A stretch of DNA of 64,000 bases from Falsiroseomonas tokyonensis (GTDB taxonomy: Bacteria > Pseudomonadota > Alphaproteobacteria > Acetobacterales > Acetobacteraceae): assembly GCF_019024325.1 (NCBI RefSeq), contig NZ_JAFNJS010000001.1, forward strand, positions 248,001 through 312,000, in the 5' to 3' direction. Positions 25,608-33,575 of the stretch are shown here, piece by piece; the first letter of the stretch is position 1; each line of letters opens with the position of its first letter. Position numbers and translations under genes: made by a program. The notes under the pieces were generated by a model, which worked only from the letters and a program-made list of their open reading frames with translations, ran no database searches and was not told the origin of the DNA.

Positions 25608-26711
25608 TTATATCGAAGCTTGCAGCGAATCTCTCCAGGCGAGACGAGCGAGCAGCGTCAGCACGGCAGAATAGTAATCCTTGGCTTCACCAGAGAAGGG
25701 CCAGGACGGCATCGGCGATACTTCCGCGTGCTTCGCAATCGCCAATTGAGCAACGGCTACAATTCCGGACGGCGCCGCATAGGGTGAGATCGCGTCGGAA
25801 CCGAAATCGGTCCAGGCGGGCATCCGACGATGATTCGGATCGGACCAGAAGCGCGCGGCGCCCGCCGCAGCCGGCTCCCGCCCCAGCCCGGCCCAGGCCA
25901 GGTAGAGCGGTACGCGGACCGCGTCGTAGGAGAATCGGGCGGGCCATCCCGGGGCGGGCGAGGGTCGCCCCCCCGTGCGCGGCAGCGCCACCCAATCGGC
26001 CGGCAGACCCCAGCGGCCGAATCGCGCCCGGCGCAGCAGCGAAAGCCCATCCGAGGCGAGCCGCAGCCAGATCGGGTCCGGTACCGCCTGGGCCAGCGCC
26101 CGGAAGGCCGGGAAGGCGTAGTAGGAGGGATTGATCACCACATGGTCGCGCTGCTCGAAGCCCGCGGCGCCCGGCAGCAGCACCATCTCGTCCCCCACCT
26201 GGCGGACCAGCAGGCGCAGCACGTCGCGCGCCACCGCCACACCCTCCGCCGTATAGTCGGCGGACCGCCAGCGCCGCCCGGCGCGCAGCAGCGCCCAGGC
26301 ATACATCAGGTCGCCATCGGTCGCATTGTTCGGATCGTCCACCTGCCCGCCATGGCCCGAGGCATCCGGCCGGAAACGCCAGGAGAGCAGCGCATCATGC
26401 GGCCGGCCGAGCACCCGCCGGGTCCAGCCCAGGATGCTGTCGAAGGCCTCCCGGTCCAGCGCCTGCTCGGCGCAGAGCAGCGCCCAGCCCTGGCCCTCGC
26501 TATGCGAGATGCCCTGGTTGGCCGTGTCCACCACCCGCCCATCGGGACGCAGGAAGCGGCTGGCGAAGGCCCGCCATTCTTCCGGGTCCAGCGCTGGCTC
26601 GCCGGGCCCGGCACGATCACCCGTTGCGCCAAGCCCAAGCGAGGGCGCCGCCAAGGATGGGGTGGCGGCGGCCAGCGCGAGAAAGGTGCGGCGACGAAGG
26701 GGGAAGGACAT
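25608..26711 (-). CDS. bcsZ: Periplasmic endo-beta-1,4-glucanase, GH8 (BcsZ/CMCax)
   Basis: 367 residues. The N-terminus has a twin-arginine-like signal (LRRRTFLALAAATPSLAAPS). Glycoside hydrolase family 8 motifs: SHSEGQGWALLCAEQALD, holding the catalytic Glu, and NNATDGDLMYAWALLRAG, holding the conserved Asp pair, then INPSYYAFPAFRALA and FSYDAVRVPLYLAWAG. It cuts beta-1,4-glucan and is needed for proper cellulose export and chain arrangement. It is first in the bcs gene order here, 81 bases before the bcsP-like start (25526), matching the cmc-first arrangement of Komagataeibacter. Confidence 0.93.
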   Translation of the reverse strand: MSFPLRRRTFLALAAATPSLAAPSLGLGATGDRAGPGEPALDPEEWRAFASRFLRPDGRVVDTANQGISHSEGQGWALLCAEQALDREAFDSILGWTRRVLGRPHDALLSWRFRPDASGHGGQVDDPNNATDGDLMYAWALLRAGRRWRSADYTAEGVAVARDVLRLLVRQVGDEMVLLPGAAGFEQRDHVVINPSYYAFPAFRALAQAVPDPIWLRLASDGLSLLRRARFGRWGLPADWVALPRTGGRPSPAPGWPARFSYDAVRVPLYLAWAGLGREPAAAGAARFWSDPNHRRMPAWTDFGSDAISPYAAPSGIVAVAQLAIAKHAEVSPMPSWPFSGEAKDYYSAVLTLLARLAWRDSLQASI

Positions 26712-26753
26712 GGGGGCCTAGGGTCGCAGAGGCGGGTGAAGCGGGCGTTTACG

Positions 26754-26782
26754 TTTACACTCAACAACCTTCTTCTGAACAA
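26754..26782 (-). promoter_or_regulatory. Predicted promoter of the bcs operon
   Basis: On the minus strand TTGTTC (26777-26782), a 17-bp spacer and TGTAAA (26754-26759) lie about 45 bases before the bcsZ start, in a locally AT-rich stretch. The direct repeat GTAAACGTAAACG overlaps the -10 region. Spacing is ideal but both hexamers are imperfect. Confidence 0.4.
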
Positions 26783-26895
26783 GTCCAGCAAACTACGCGC
26801 ATAGGTTGCGCCTTGGATCGTTCCGCACCCTTCGGCGCGAAGCAGGCAAATCTCACGCGTTTTTGATTGCGACACCAGAACCGTTGGCGTTCGGA

Positions 26896-28698
26896 TCAGA
26901 GCGGCGCGCAGGCGGCCCGCAGCCAGGATTCGGCCGCCTTGGGCAGCAGCGGGCCGATCCGCGCCAGGCAGGCGGCATGGTAGGCGTCGATCTGCGCCCG
27001 CTCCGCCGGCGCCAGCAGCGGCAGCGCGATCAGCCGCCGCTCATAGGGCGCCCAGGTCAGCGTCTCGAAGTCCAGGAAGGGTTTCGACTGTCCCGGGAGG
27101 CCGGCGGCCTGGCGGACCAGCAGCAGGTTCTCGATGCGGATGCCATAGGCGCCGGGCAGATAGAAGCCAGGCTCGTTGGACAGGATCATGCCCGGCCGCA
27201 GCGGCACCGGCTTCGCAGAGCGGCTGATGCCGGCCGGCCCCTCATGCACCGAGAGGAAGCTGCCGACCCCGTGGCCGGTGCCATGGTCGTAATCGAGCCC
27301 CGCCGCCCAGAGGCTGCGCCGCGCCAGCGAATCGAGATGCGGCCCGGCCACGCCTTCCGGAAAGCGCAGGGCGGAGAGCGCCAGATGGCCCTGCAGCACC
27401 ATGGTGTAGCGCTCGGCCAGCTCCGCCGGCGGATCGCCCGGGCCGGTCCAGAGGGTGCGGGTGACATCCGTGGTGCCGTCCCGGTACTGCGCGCCGCTGT
27501 CGATCAGGTAGCACTCGCCGGGGCGGATCGGCCGGTCGCTGGACGGCGTCGCACGGTAGTGGATGATCGCGCCATGTTCGCCGGCGCCGCTGATGGCGGG
27601 GAAGCTTTCCGCCACGAAATGCGCGCCCTCCGCCCGCAATGCCAGCAGTTTTGCTGCGGCGGAGAGCTCCGTCTCCGCGCCCGCGGGCGCGGCTTCCGCG
27701 AACCAGGCCAGGAAGCGGCACAGCGCCACCGCATCGCGCAGATGCGCGGCGCGGGCGCCTTCCTGCTCCACCGGATTCTTGCAGGCGCGCGGCAGGCGGC
27801 AGGGATCCTCGCCCGCCACCACCTCCGCCCCCGCAGCGCGCAGATGCTGGCCGAACCAGGCTGGCGTCACATCCGGATCCAGCCGCACCCGCTGCCCGGC
27901 CAGCCCTTCCAATACCGCCGGCAGCGCCTCGGGCGGGTGCAGCGCGACGGCATTGCCGAGATGCGCCCGCAGCGCCGCATCGGCGCGGGCCGGGTCCAGG
28001 AACAGGTCCAGCCGCGCATCGGCGCGCAGCAGCGCCATGGCCAGCACCAAGGGCGTATGGCCCAGATCCTGGCCGCGGATGTTCAGCAGCCAGGCCACCG
28101 AATGCGGATCCGCCAGCACCGCGGCCTGCGCCCCGTCCGCCCGCAGCCTGGCGGCCGCTTCCTCCCGCTTCGCAGCCCCTTCCACCCCGGCGAAGTCGAT
28201 CGGATGCGGCTGGGCGGGGGCGGAGGGCGGGGCGGGGCGATCGGTCCAGACGGCATCGACGGGGTTGGAGGGCTGCGGCACCAGCCGGGCGCCGGAGGCC
28301 TCGAGGCGCTCCACCGCCGCGGCCGGATGCAGCCAGGGGTCGTAGCCGATGCGCGCCCCGGCGCAGTCTGTGCGCAGGAACTCCGCCGGCGGCTGTTCCA
28401 GCAGGTGCCGCAGCTCCCAAAGCCCGGGCGCCACCTCCGCCGCCGCCTGGGTGGTGTAGCGGCCATCGACGAAAAGGATCGCGCGGTCCCGCAGAACCAG
28501 AGCGAGCCCGGCACTACCGGTGAAACCGCTGAGCCAGGCCAGGCGCTCGGCCGAGGGCGGCACGTATTCGCCGAGGAAGGCATCAGCCCGCGGCACCAGC
28601 AGGCCATCGAGGTCGCGGCGGGCCAGTTCGGCCCGCAGGTCGGCCAGACGCGTGGATGCGATACGCTTGGAGGCGATACGCTGGGCGGCTGCTGTCAT
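26896..28698 (-). CDS. M24-family aminopeptidase P (Xaa-Pro aminopeptidase)
   Basis: 600 residues, the length of the long, three-domain aminopeptidase P form. Two creatinase-like N-terminal domains (LRAELARRDLDGLLVPRADA ... AILFVDGRYTTQAAAEV) precede the pita-bread catalytic domain. Metal ligands can be placed: the two Asp in YLIDSGAQYRDGTTDVTRT, the His in HGTGHGVGSFLSVHEGP, and the Glu residues in NEPGFYLPGAYGIRIEN. It should remove N-terminal residues preceding proline in the cytoplasm, using Mn2+ or a similar metal. It is transcribed in the same direction as the bcs operon but 184 bases upstream, so a functional link is not implied. Confidence 0.93.
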   Translation of the reverse strand: MTAAAQRIASKRIASTRLADLRAELARRDLDGLLVPRADAFLGEYVPPSAERLAWLSGFTGSAGLALVLRDRAILFVDGRYTTQAAAEVAPGLWELRHLLEQPPAEFLRTDCAGARIGYDPWLHPAAAVERLEASGARLVPQPSNPVDAVWTDRPAPPSAPAQPHPIDFAGVEGAAKREEAAARLRADGAQAAVLADPHSVAWLLNIRGQDLGHTPLVLAMALLRADARLDLFLDPARADAALRAHLGNAVALHPPEALPAVLEGLAGQRVRLDPDVTPAWFGQHLRAAGAEVVAGEDPCRLPRACKNPVEQEGARAAHLRDAVALCRFLAWFAEAAPAGAETELSAAAKLLALRAEGAHFVAESFPAISGAGEHGAIIHYRATPSSDRPIRPGECYLIDSGAQYRDGTTDVTRTLWTGPGDPPAELAERYTMVLQGHLALSALRFPEGVAGPHLDSLARRSLWAAGLDYDHGTGHGVGSFLSVHEGPAGISRSAKPVPLRPGMILSNEPGFYLPGAYGIRIENLLLVRQAAGLPGQSKPFLDFETLTWAPYERRLIALPLLAPAERAQIDAYHAACLARIGPLLPKAAESWLRAACAPL

Positions 28699-28724
28699 GG
28701 CGATGTGTTACCCGAGCCCTAATA

Positions 28725-28751
28725 ATGAAACATGTGTCCACAGTGTTTCAT
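28725..28751. promoter_or_regulatory. Inverted repeat ATGAAACA-n11-TGTTTCAT between divergent genes
   Basis: ATGAAACA (28725-28732) and TGTTTCAT (28744-28751) form a perfect 8-bp inverted repeat with an 11-bp spacer in the intergenic region between the aminopeptidase gene (start 28698, minus) and the DUF1127 gene (start 28885, plus). Geometry fits a dimeric regulator site. Confidence 0.4.
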
Positions 28752-28884
28752 GCGTGGAGCGCATGGCTTGGCTGTGGCTTCGACGCATCACCTGTGGCGC
28801 CGATACGCCTATGTTGCAGCTGCGAAGCGCGGTGGCCCAGGCCAAGGACGGTCAGGCCACCTCGCAACCCCATCAGAGGTCATC

Positions 28885-29295
28885 ATGAACCCCCGCCACA
28901 GCCTGGAACAGGCCACCCTGTTCGCCATCGCCAACCCGGACCGCACGGCCCGCGAGATCGAAGTGCTGCGCCACGCAGCCATCCGCGCCCGCGACCAGGC
29001 GATCGCCGATGGCGTCGTGCGCTTCTTCTCCAGCCTCGGCCGCGGCCTGGCCTTCCTCGGCCGCACCATCGCCAGCTGGCCCGAGCGGCGCCGCACCTAC
29101 GAGAACCTGCGCAGCCTGACCGACCGCGAACTGGCCGATATCGGCCTGACCCGCGGCGAAATCGCCCGCGTCTTCGAGCCGGAGTTCCGCGTGCCGGCCC
29201 CGGCGCCGAAGCTCGCCACCACCAAGGTCCAGATCAAGACCCTGGCCCCGGCGAACGCGAATCTGCCGAACAAGGGAACCGCCGCCGCGGCCTGA
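28885..29295 (+). CDS. DUF1127 domain-containing small protein
   Basis: 136 residues from ATG 28885, which follows an AGAGGT ribosome site. The DUF1127 signature is near residues 70-92: RRTYENLRSLTDRELADIGL followed by TRGEIARVFEPEF. DUF1127 proteins are common in Alphaproteobacteria; short ones in Agrobacterium affect phosphate and carbon metabolism through RNA turnover. This one has a longer N-terminus (about 70 residues with FFSSLGRGLAFLGRTIASW, an amphipathic stretch) and a C-terminal tail. The frame is open further upstream but the upstream part is unlike coding sequence. Confidence 0.8.
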   Translation: MNPRHSLEQATLFAIANPDRTAREIEVLRHAAIRARDQAIADGVVRFFSSLGRGLAFLGRTIASWPERRRTYENLRSLTDRELADIGLTRGEIARVFEPEFRVPAPAPKLATTKVQIKTLAPANANLPNKGTAAAA

Positions 29296-29438
29296 CGTTT
29301 CCCCATCCGCACCGTCACCGAACTCCCCCCCAAGGTGACGGCGCGCATGGCGCGCCCCCAAGCCCCCCAAACCAAGGGCGCGCCCCAGTTACCCGCTGCA
29401 GACTAGTCCCGCACTCGCGGGGACCGTGGCGGAAGCGC

Positions 29439-29465
29439 GGGGCCGGCACCCAAAGTGCCGGCCCC
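29439..29465. terminator. Strong hairpin between convergent DUF1127 and prmA genes
   Basis: GGGGCCGGCAC (29439-29449), loop CCAAA, GTGCCGGCCCC (29455-29465): a perfect 11-bp stem just outside the prmA stop. It could end transcription from either side. Confidence 0.6.
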
Positions 29466-29482
29466 GTCGCATGTCCGGGCCC

Positions 29483-30406
29483 CTACCGCCGACGCAAGAC
29501 CAGCGTGGCCCAGGCGCCCTGCGGCAAACGCCGCTCCAGCACCATCCCGCGCCGCCGATGCGCCGCCAGCACCATCCGCACCTGCGTCCCGAGCAAACCC
29601 GCCAGGATCGCCGTGCCCCCCGGCGCCAAACCCACACTCAGATCCTTCGCCATCGAACACAGCGGCCGCGCCAAAATATTGGCAAACACCAGGTCATAAG
29701 GCCGCCCGGCCCGCACATGCCGGTCCCGCCAGCCATCCGCCAGCCGCGCCCGCACCAGCCGGCCCACCCCATTCATCCGGGCATTCTCCTCCGCCACCCG
29801 GACACTCCATGGCTCGATATCCGTGGCCAGAACCTTCCGCCGCAACCGCTTCGCCGCCGCCATCGCCAGGATCCCGGACCCCGTCCCCAGATCCAGCAAC
29901 CGCCGCAACCGCCGCGCCCGGCCATCCCGCGCCACCCGCTCAAACGCCACCAGACAGCCGCGCGTGGACCCATGCTCGCCCGAGCCGAAGGCGATCCCCG
30001 CATCCAGCTTCAACACCATGCGCCCATAGATCCGCCGCTCCGGCACATGCGTCGGCCGCACCAGCACCCCGGCGCCAATCTCCTGTTCCCCGAAGCTCGC
30101 CACCGTCCGGGCCAGCCACCCCTCCGCCTCGACCGGCTCCGCCCGCAACTCCGCCGTCACCCCGGTGACGAGCGCCGCCAAGGCCAAAGCCCCCGCCAAC
30201 TCCTCATCCCCCGCCCCGCGCGCCCGCACCCCCTCCACCCGCCAGGTGTCCGTCGCCTCATCCCGGAAAATCGCGACGGAGGGACACACCCGCAACAACG
30301 CCGCCTCAAACATCGGCACCGCCGCCTCGGGCAAATCATCGAACCAAACCGTCTCCAACGGCTCCGCCCGCCGCGCCTGACGCTGGGCATAAACATCACG
30401 CGACAT
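29483..30406 (-). CDS. prmA: Ribosomal protein L11 methyltransferase PrmA
   Basis: 307 residues. The PrmA-specific loop GIAFGSGEHGSTRGCL precedes SAM motif I (LLDLGTGSGILAMAAAKRL), the acidic motif II LATDIEPWSVRVAEEN and the motif DLVFANILARPL. It trimethylates ribosomal protein L11 in the cytoplasm using S-adenosylmethionine. The first 60 residues carry the usual N-terminal substrate-recognition domain, here starting MSRDVYAQRQARRAEPLETV. It lies downstream of the uvrD-like gene on the same strand, separated by the five-hairpin repeat element. Confidence 0.92.
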   Translation of the reverse strand: MSRDVYAQRQARRAEPLETVWFDDLPEAAVPMFEAALLRVCPSVAIFRDEATDTWRVEGVRARGAGDEELAGALALAALVTGVTAELRAEPVEAEGWLARTVASFGEQEIGAGVLVRPTHVPERRIYGRMVLKLDAGIAFGSGEHGSTRGCLVAFERVARDGRARRLRRLLDLGTGSGILAMAAAKRLRRKVLATDIEPWSVRVAEENARMNGVGRLVRARLADGWRDRHVRAGRPYDLVFANILARPLCSMAKDLSVGLAPGGTAILAGLLGTQVRMVLAAHRRRGMVLERRLPQGAWATLVLRRR

Positions 30407-30452
30407 GCAGGCTGAACCTTTTCATCCGGAAGGGGGGGCGAGGGTTGTGGGG

Positions 30453-30714
30453 GCTTTGGAGGGTGGCGCGGGGTGATTGCAAGGAGGGCTCCGCCCTCCC
30501 TGCACCCTCCCGCCAAGGGGCAGTGGCCCCTTGGAACCCTTGAATCATGTGCAGGAAGGGAGAGGGGCCGGAGCGACCGCATGTTCGGCGGTACCTCTGG
30601 GCCCCTCTCCCTTCCTGCACAAAGTCCTGTGGTCCAGGAGGCCACTGCCTCCTGGTGGGGGGTGCGGGGGGCAAAGCCCCCCGCGAACCACCCGCGACAA
30701 CCTCCAAGCCCCCC
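30453..30714. repeat. Five-hairpin palindromic element, copy 1 (uvrD-prmA spacer)
   Basis: This fills the 308-bp spacer. Stems in order: H1 GGAGGGC/GCCCTCC (30483-30499); H2 CCAAGGGGC/GCCCCTTGG (30513-30534); H3, a perfect 21-bp stem, 30549-30569 with 30600-30620, with a 30-nt loop holding an ACCGC/GCGGT sub-stem; H4 CCAGGAGGC/GCCTCCTGG (30634-30655); H5 GCGGGGGGC/GCCCCCCGC (30664-30684). The outer edges are also inversely related (GGGGGCTTTGGAGGG on the left against CCTCCAAGCCCCCC on the right). A second copy lies at 40030-40256. Confidence 0.85.
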
Positions 30715-32949
30715 CTACACCTCGCTCGCCTTCTGGACGAAGCGGTCCAGCACGCGTTTCGGGCCGGTGTGGTCGAAGGTGATGTCGAGGCGGTCTTCGT
30801 CGATGTCGGTGATCGTGCCGTAGCCGAATTTCTGGTGGAAGACGCGTTCGCCCTTGGTCAGGGAGGATTCGCGTGGGGGGCGTTCGCGGGTGTCCCAGGG
30901 GTTGGCGTCGGTGATGCGGGGGCGGCGGGCCATCAGGCCGGACTGGCCGAGGAAGACGGAGGGGGTGTCGGCCATGCGGTTGGCGCGGATGGTCGATTGG
31001 CCTTCGCGGATGATGGCGTCTTCGGGCAGTTCGTCGAGGAAGCGGGAGGGCAGTGAGGAGGTCCAGTTGCCGTAGATGCGGCGGTTGGCGGCGTGGCTGA
31101 TGGTGGCGGTGCGGCGGGCGCGGGTGATGCCGACATAGGCGAGGCGGCGTTCTTCCTCGAGCGATTTGTCGCCGCCTTCGTCGAGGGAGCGTTGCGAGGG
31201 AAACAGGCCTTCTTCCCAGCCGGGCAGGAAGACGGTGTCGAATTCCAGGCCCTTGGCGGCGTGGAGGGTCATGAGCTGGACGCGTTCGGCTTCGGCGTTC
31301 TCGTCGGTTTCCATCACCAGGGCGACGTGGTCGAGGAAGCCGGCGAGGGTCTGGTAGTCGCCGAGGGCGCGCAGCAGCTCCTTGAGGTTTTCGAGGCGGC
31401 CGGGCGCTTCGGGGCTGCGGTCCTGCTTCCACATTTCGGTGTAGCCAGATTCGTCGAGCAGGGTCGCGGCGGCGACGACGTGGCCTTCCTTCTCGTTGAT
31501 GCCGCGCCAGCGGACGAAGCCGCGCATGAGTTCGCGGAGTGCGGTGCGGGGTTTCGGCTTGAGGGTGTCGGTCTCGGCGATGCGTTCGGCGGCGAGGGCG
31601 AGGGGGATGTTCTCGGCGCGGGCGGCCTGGTGCAGGGCGCGCATCCCGCTGTCGCCGAGGCCGCGTTTCGGCGTGTTGACGATGCGTTCAAAGGCCAGGT
31701 CGTCCGCGGGTTGGTGCAGGAAGCGGAGATAGGCCATGGCGTCGCGGATTTCCGCGCGCTCGTAGAATTTCAGCCCGCCGACCACGCGGTAGGGCAGGCC
31801 GAGGGTGATGAGGCGTTCCTCGAAGCTGCGGGTCTGGAAGCCGGCGCGGACCAAAATGGCGAATTCGGAAAGCGGGTGGCCCTTGCGTTGTGCCTGTTCG
31901 ATGCGCTCGCCCACCATGCGGGCCTCTTCCTCGGAGTCCCAGAGCGAGACGACGCGCACCTTGTCGCCCTCGGCGTCCTGGCGGCCAGCGCGCAGTGTCT
32001 TGCCGAGGCGGCCTTCGTTGCGCGCGATCAGCCCGGCGGCGGCGGCAAGAATCGGCTTGGTGGAACGATAGTTCGACTCCAGCCGCACGATGCGCGCGCC
32101 CGGAAAGTCCTTTTCGAAGCGCAGGATGTTTTCGATCTCGGCGCCACGCCAGGAATAGATCGACTGGTCGTCGTCGCCGACGCAGCAGATGTTTCTGCGA
32201 GTCGGGTCCTCGTTCTGCGCCAGAAGCCTCAGCCACAGATATTGGACCAGGTTGGTGTCCTGGTACTCGTCCACCAGGATGTAGCGGAAGGTCCGGTGGT
32301 AGTCGGCCAGGATATCGGCGCGGGTGCGCAGGATTTCGGTGACGTGCAGCAGCAGGTCGCCGAAGTCCGCGGCGTTGAGTTCGATCAGGCGGCGCTGATA
32401 GGCGTCGTACAGCGCGCGGGCGCGGTTGTTGGCGTAGTCGGAATCCTCGGCCGGCGTGATGCGCGCCGGGGTCAGGCCGCGATCCTTCCAGCGCTGGATC
32501 ACCGCCATCAGCCCCTGCGCCGGCCAGCGCTTGGAATCGATGCCGCCGGCGGCCTCCATGATCTGCTTCAGGAGGCGCATCTGGTCGTCGGTGTCGAGGA
32601 TGGTGAAGTTGGACTTCAGCCCGACGATCTCGGCATGCCGCCGCAGCATCCGGGCACAGAGCGCGTGGAAGGTGCCGAGCCAGAGGCCCTCCGCCGGTTG
32701 GCCGAGGATGGTGGCGACGCGTTCCCGCATCTCCCGCGCCGCCTTGTTGGTGAAGGTCACGGCCAGCACCTGCCAGGGGCGGGCGCGGCCGGTCATCAGC
32801 AGATGGGCGAAGCGGGTGGTCAGCACGCTGGTCTTGCCGGTGCCGGCGCCGGCCAGCACCAGCAGCGGGCCGTCCAGCGTTTCCACCGCCAGGCGCTGTT
32901 CCGGGTTCAGCCGGGCCAGGTAGTCCTGCTGGGGTGCCGGAGCATTCAT
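30715..32949 (-). CDS. UvrD/PcrA-type superfamily 1 DNA helicase
   Basis: 744 residues from ATG 32947-32949 (MNAPAPQQDYLARLNPEQRL). Helicase motifs: Q-motif LNPEQRLAVE, motif I LAGAGTGKTSVLTTR, Ia VTFTNKAAREMRERV, II LVDEYQDTNLVQY, III VGDDDQSIYSWRGAEI, IV RLESNYRS, V LMTLHAAKGLEFD and VI YVGITRARR. The C-terminus (KGERVFHQKFGYGTITDIDE ... VLDRFVQKASEV) is the Tudor-like tail seen in PcrA/UvrD that contacts RNA polymerase. It unwinds DNA 3' to 5' in excision repair, mismatch repair and transcription-coupled repair. It is cotranscribed with the pentapeptide gene 10 bases upstream. Confidence 0.94.
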   Translation of the reverse strand: MNAPAPQQDYLARLNPEQRLAVETLDGPLLVLAGAGTGKTSVLTTRFAHLLMTGRARPWQVLAVTFTNKAAREMRERVATILGQPAEGLWLGTFHALCARMLRRHAEIVGLKSNFTILDTDDQMRLLKQIMEAAGGIDSKRWPAQGLMAVIQRWKDRGLTPARITPAEDSDYANNRARALYDAYQRRLIELNAADFGDLLLHVTEILRTRADILADYHRTFRYILVDEYQDTNLVQYLWLRLLAQNEDPTRRNICCVGDDDQSIYSWRGAEIENILRFEKDFPGARIVRLESNYRSTKPILAAAAGLIARNEGRLGKTLRAGRQDAEGDKVRVVSLWDSEEEARMVGERIEQAQRKGHPLSEFAILVRAGFQTRSFEERLITLGLPYRVVGGLKFYERAEIRDAMAYLRFLHQPADDLAFERIVNTPKRGLGDSGMRALHQAARAENIPLALAAERIAETDTLKPKPRTALRELMRGFVRWRGINEKEGHVVAAATLLDESGYTEMWKQDRSPEAPGRLENLKELLRALGDYQTLAGFLDHVALVMETDENAEAERVQLMTLHAAKGLEFDTVFLPGWEEGLFPSQRSLDEGGDKSLEEERRLAYVGITRARRTATISHAANRRIYGNWTSSLPSRFLDELPEDAIIREGQSTIRANRMADTPSVFLGQSGLMARRPRITDANPWDTRERPPRESSLTKGERVFHQKFGYGTITDIDEDRLDITFDHTGPKRVLDRFVQKASEV

Positions 32950-32959
32950 TGGGGAGCAC

Positions 32960-33493
32960 TCACTGGCAGGATCCCACGGAGCCGGCGGCACAGATGCGGG
33001 TGCCGTCGGTCCAGGTGGCGCCGGCCAGGTTGACGCCGGTGAAATCGGTGCCGCCCAGCATGGCGCCGGTCAGGTCAGCCTCCGTCAGGTCGGCGCGGTA
33101 CAGCCGGGCGCGGCGCAGATCGGTGCGCGCCAGCTTGGCGCCGCGCAGGGTGGCGCGGGTGAAATCGGCCTCCCGCAACGTGGCTCCCGTCAGGTCGGCG
33201 CCGTTCAGGTTGGAGGAGACGAAGCGCACATAGGTGCCTTCCACCCCCACCAGCCGCGCCTGCTCCAGGTTGGTGCGCTGGAGGGAGGCATCGCGCAACT
33301 GCATGCCGGACAGGTCGGCGCCGGCCAGGTCCCGGCCATCCAGGTTGCAGCGTCGCCAGTCCACCCCCGTGCCGGGCGGTTCCGTGCAGGCGGCCAGCGC
33401 GGGGCCGCCACCGAGGACCAGGGCCAGGAAAGCCAGCAGTGCCAGCAGGGGCAGGCGCCGGGCCCGATCGGTGGTGTGATGACGTCCGCGCAC
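32960..33493 (-). CDS. Secreted pentapeptide-repeat protein
   Basis: 177 residues from GTG 33491-33493 (VRGRHHTTDRARRLPLLALL). This start puts a clean signal peptide (LPLLALLAFLALVLGGGPAL, cut near ALA-A) at the N-terminus, and a good promoter sits immediately upstream; a longer frame with ATG at 33565 would bury that signal. The mature part has pentapeptide repeats of A(D/N)LxG type (GRDLAGADLSGMQLRDASL; NLNGADLTGATLREADF; LYRADLTEADLTGAMLGGTD), expected to form a quadrilateral beta-helix, ending TRICAAGSVGSCQ with two Cys. A Cys pair also occurs near the mature N-terminus. Function unknown; it precedes the helicase gene by 10 bases. Confidence 0.82.
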   Translation of the reverse strand: MRGRHHTTDRARRLPLLALLAFLALVLGGGPALAACTEPPGTGVDWRRCNLDGRDLAGADLSGMQLRDASLQRTNLEQARLVGVEGTYVRFVSSNLNGADLTGATLREADFTRATLRGAKLARTDLRRARLYRADLTEADLTGAMLGGTDFTGVNLAGATWTDGTRICAAGSVGSCQ

Positions 33494-33499
33494 CGCTTG

Positions 33500-33528
33500 G
33501 ATATAGAACACAGGTCGAACAACGCCAA
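33500..33528 (-). promoter_or_regulatory. Promoter of pentapeptide-helicase unit; possibly leaderless
   Basis: On the minus strand TTGGCG (33523-33528), 17-bp spacer, TATATC (33500-33505). The expected transcription start, 6-8 bases downstream, falls at the GTG start codon on 33491-33493. Confidence 0.5.
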
Positions 33529-33575
33529 CCTCACCCGCCTGTCCCGCTTCCCGTCCCTGAGCCATTGGGTTCCCC

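Noticed and set aside
28732-28884. Extended N-terminus of the DUF1127 protein from 28732
   Set aside because: The region overlaps the divergent promoter and inverted repeat, and ATG 28885 has a proper ribosome site.
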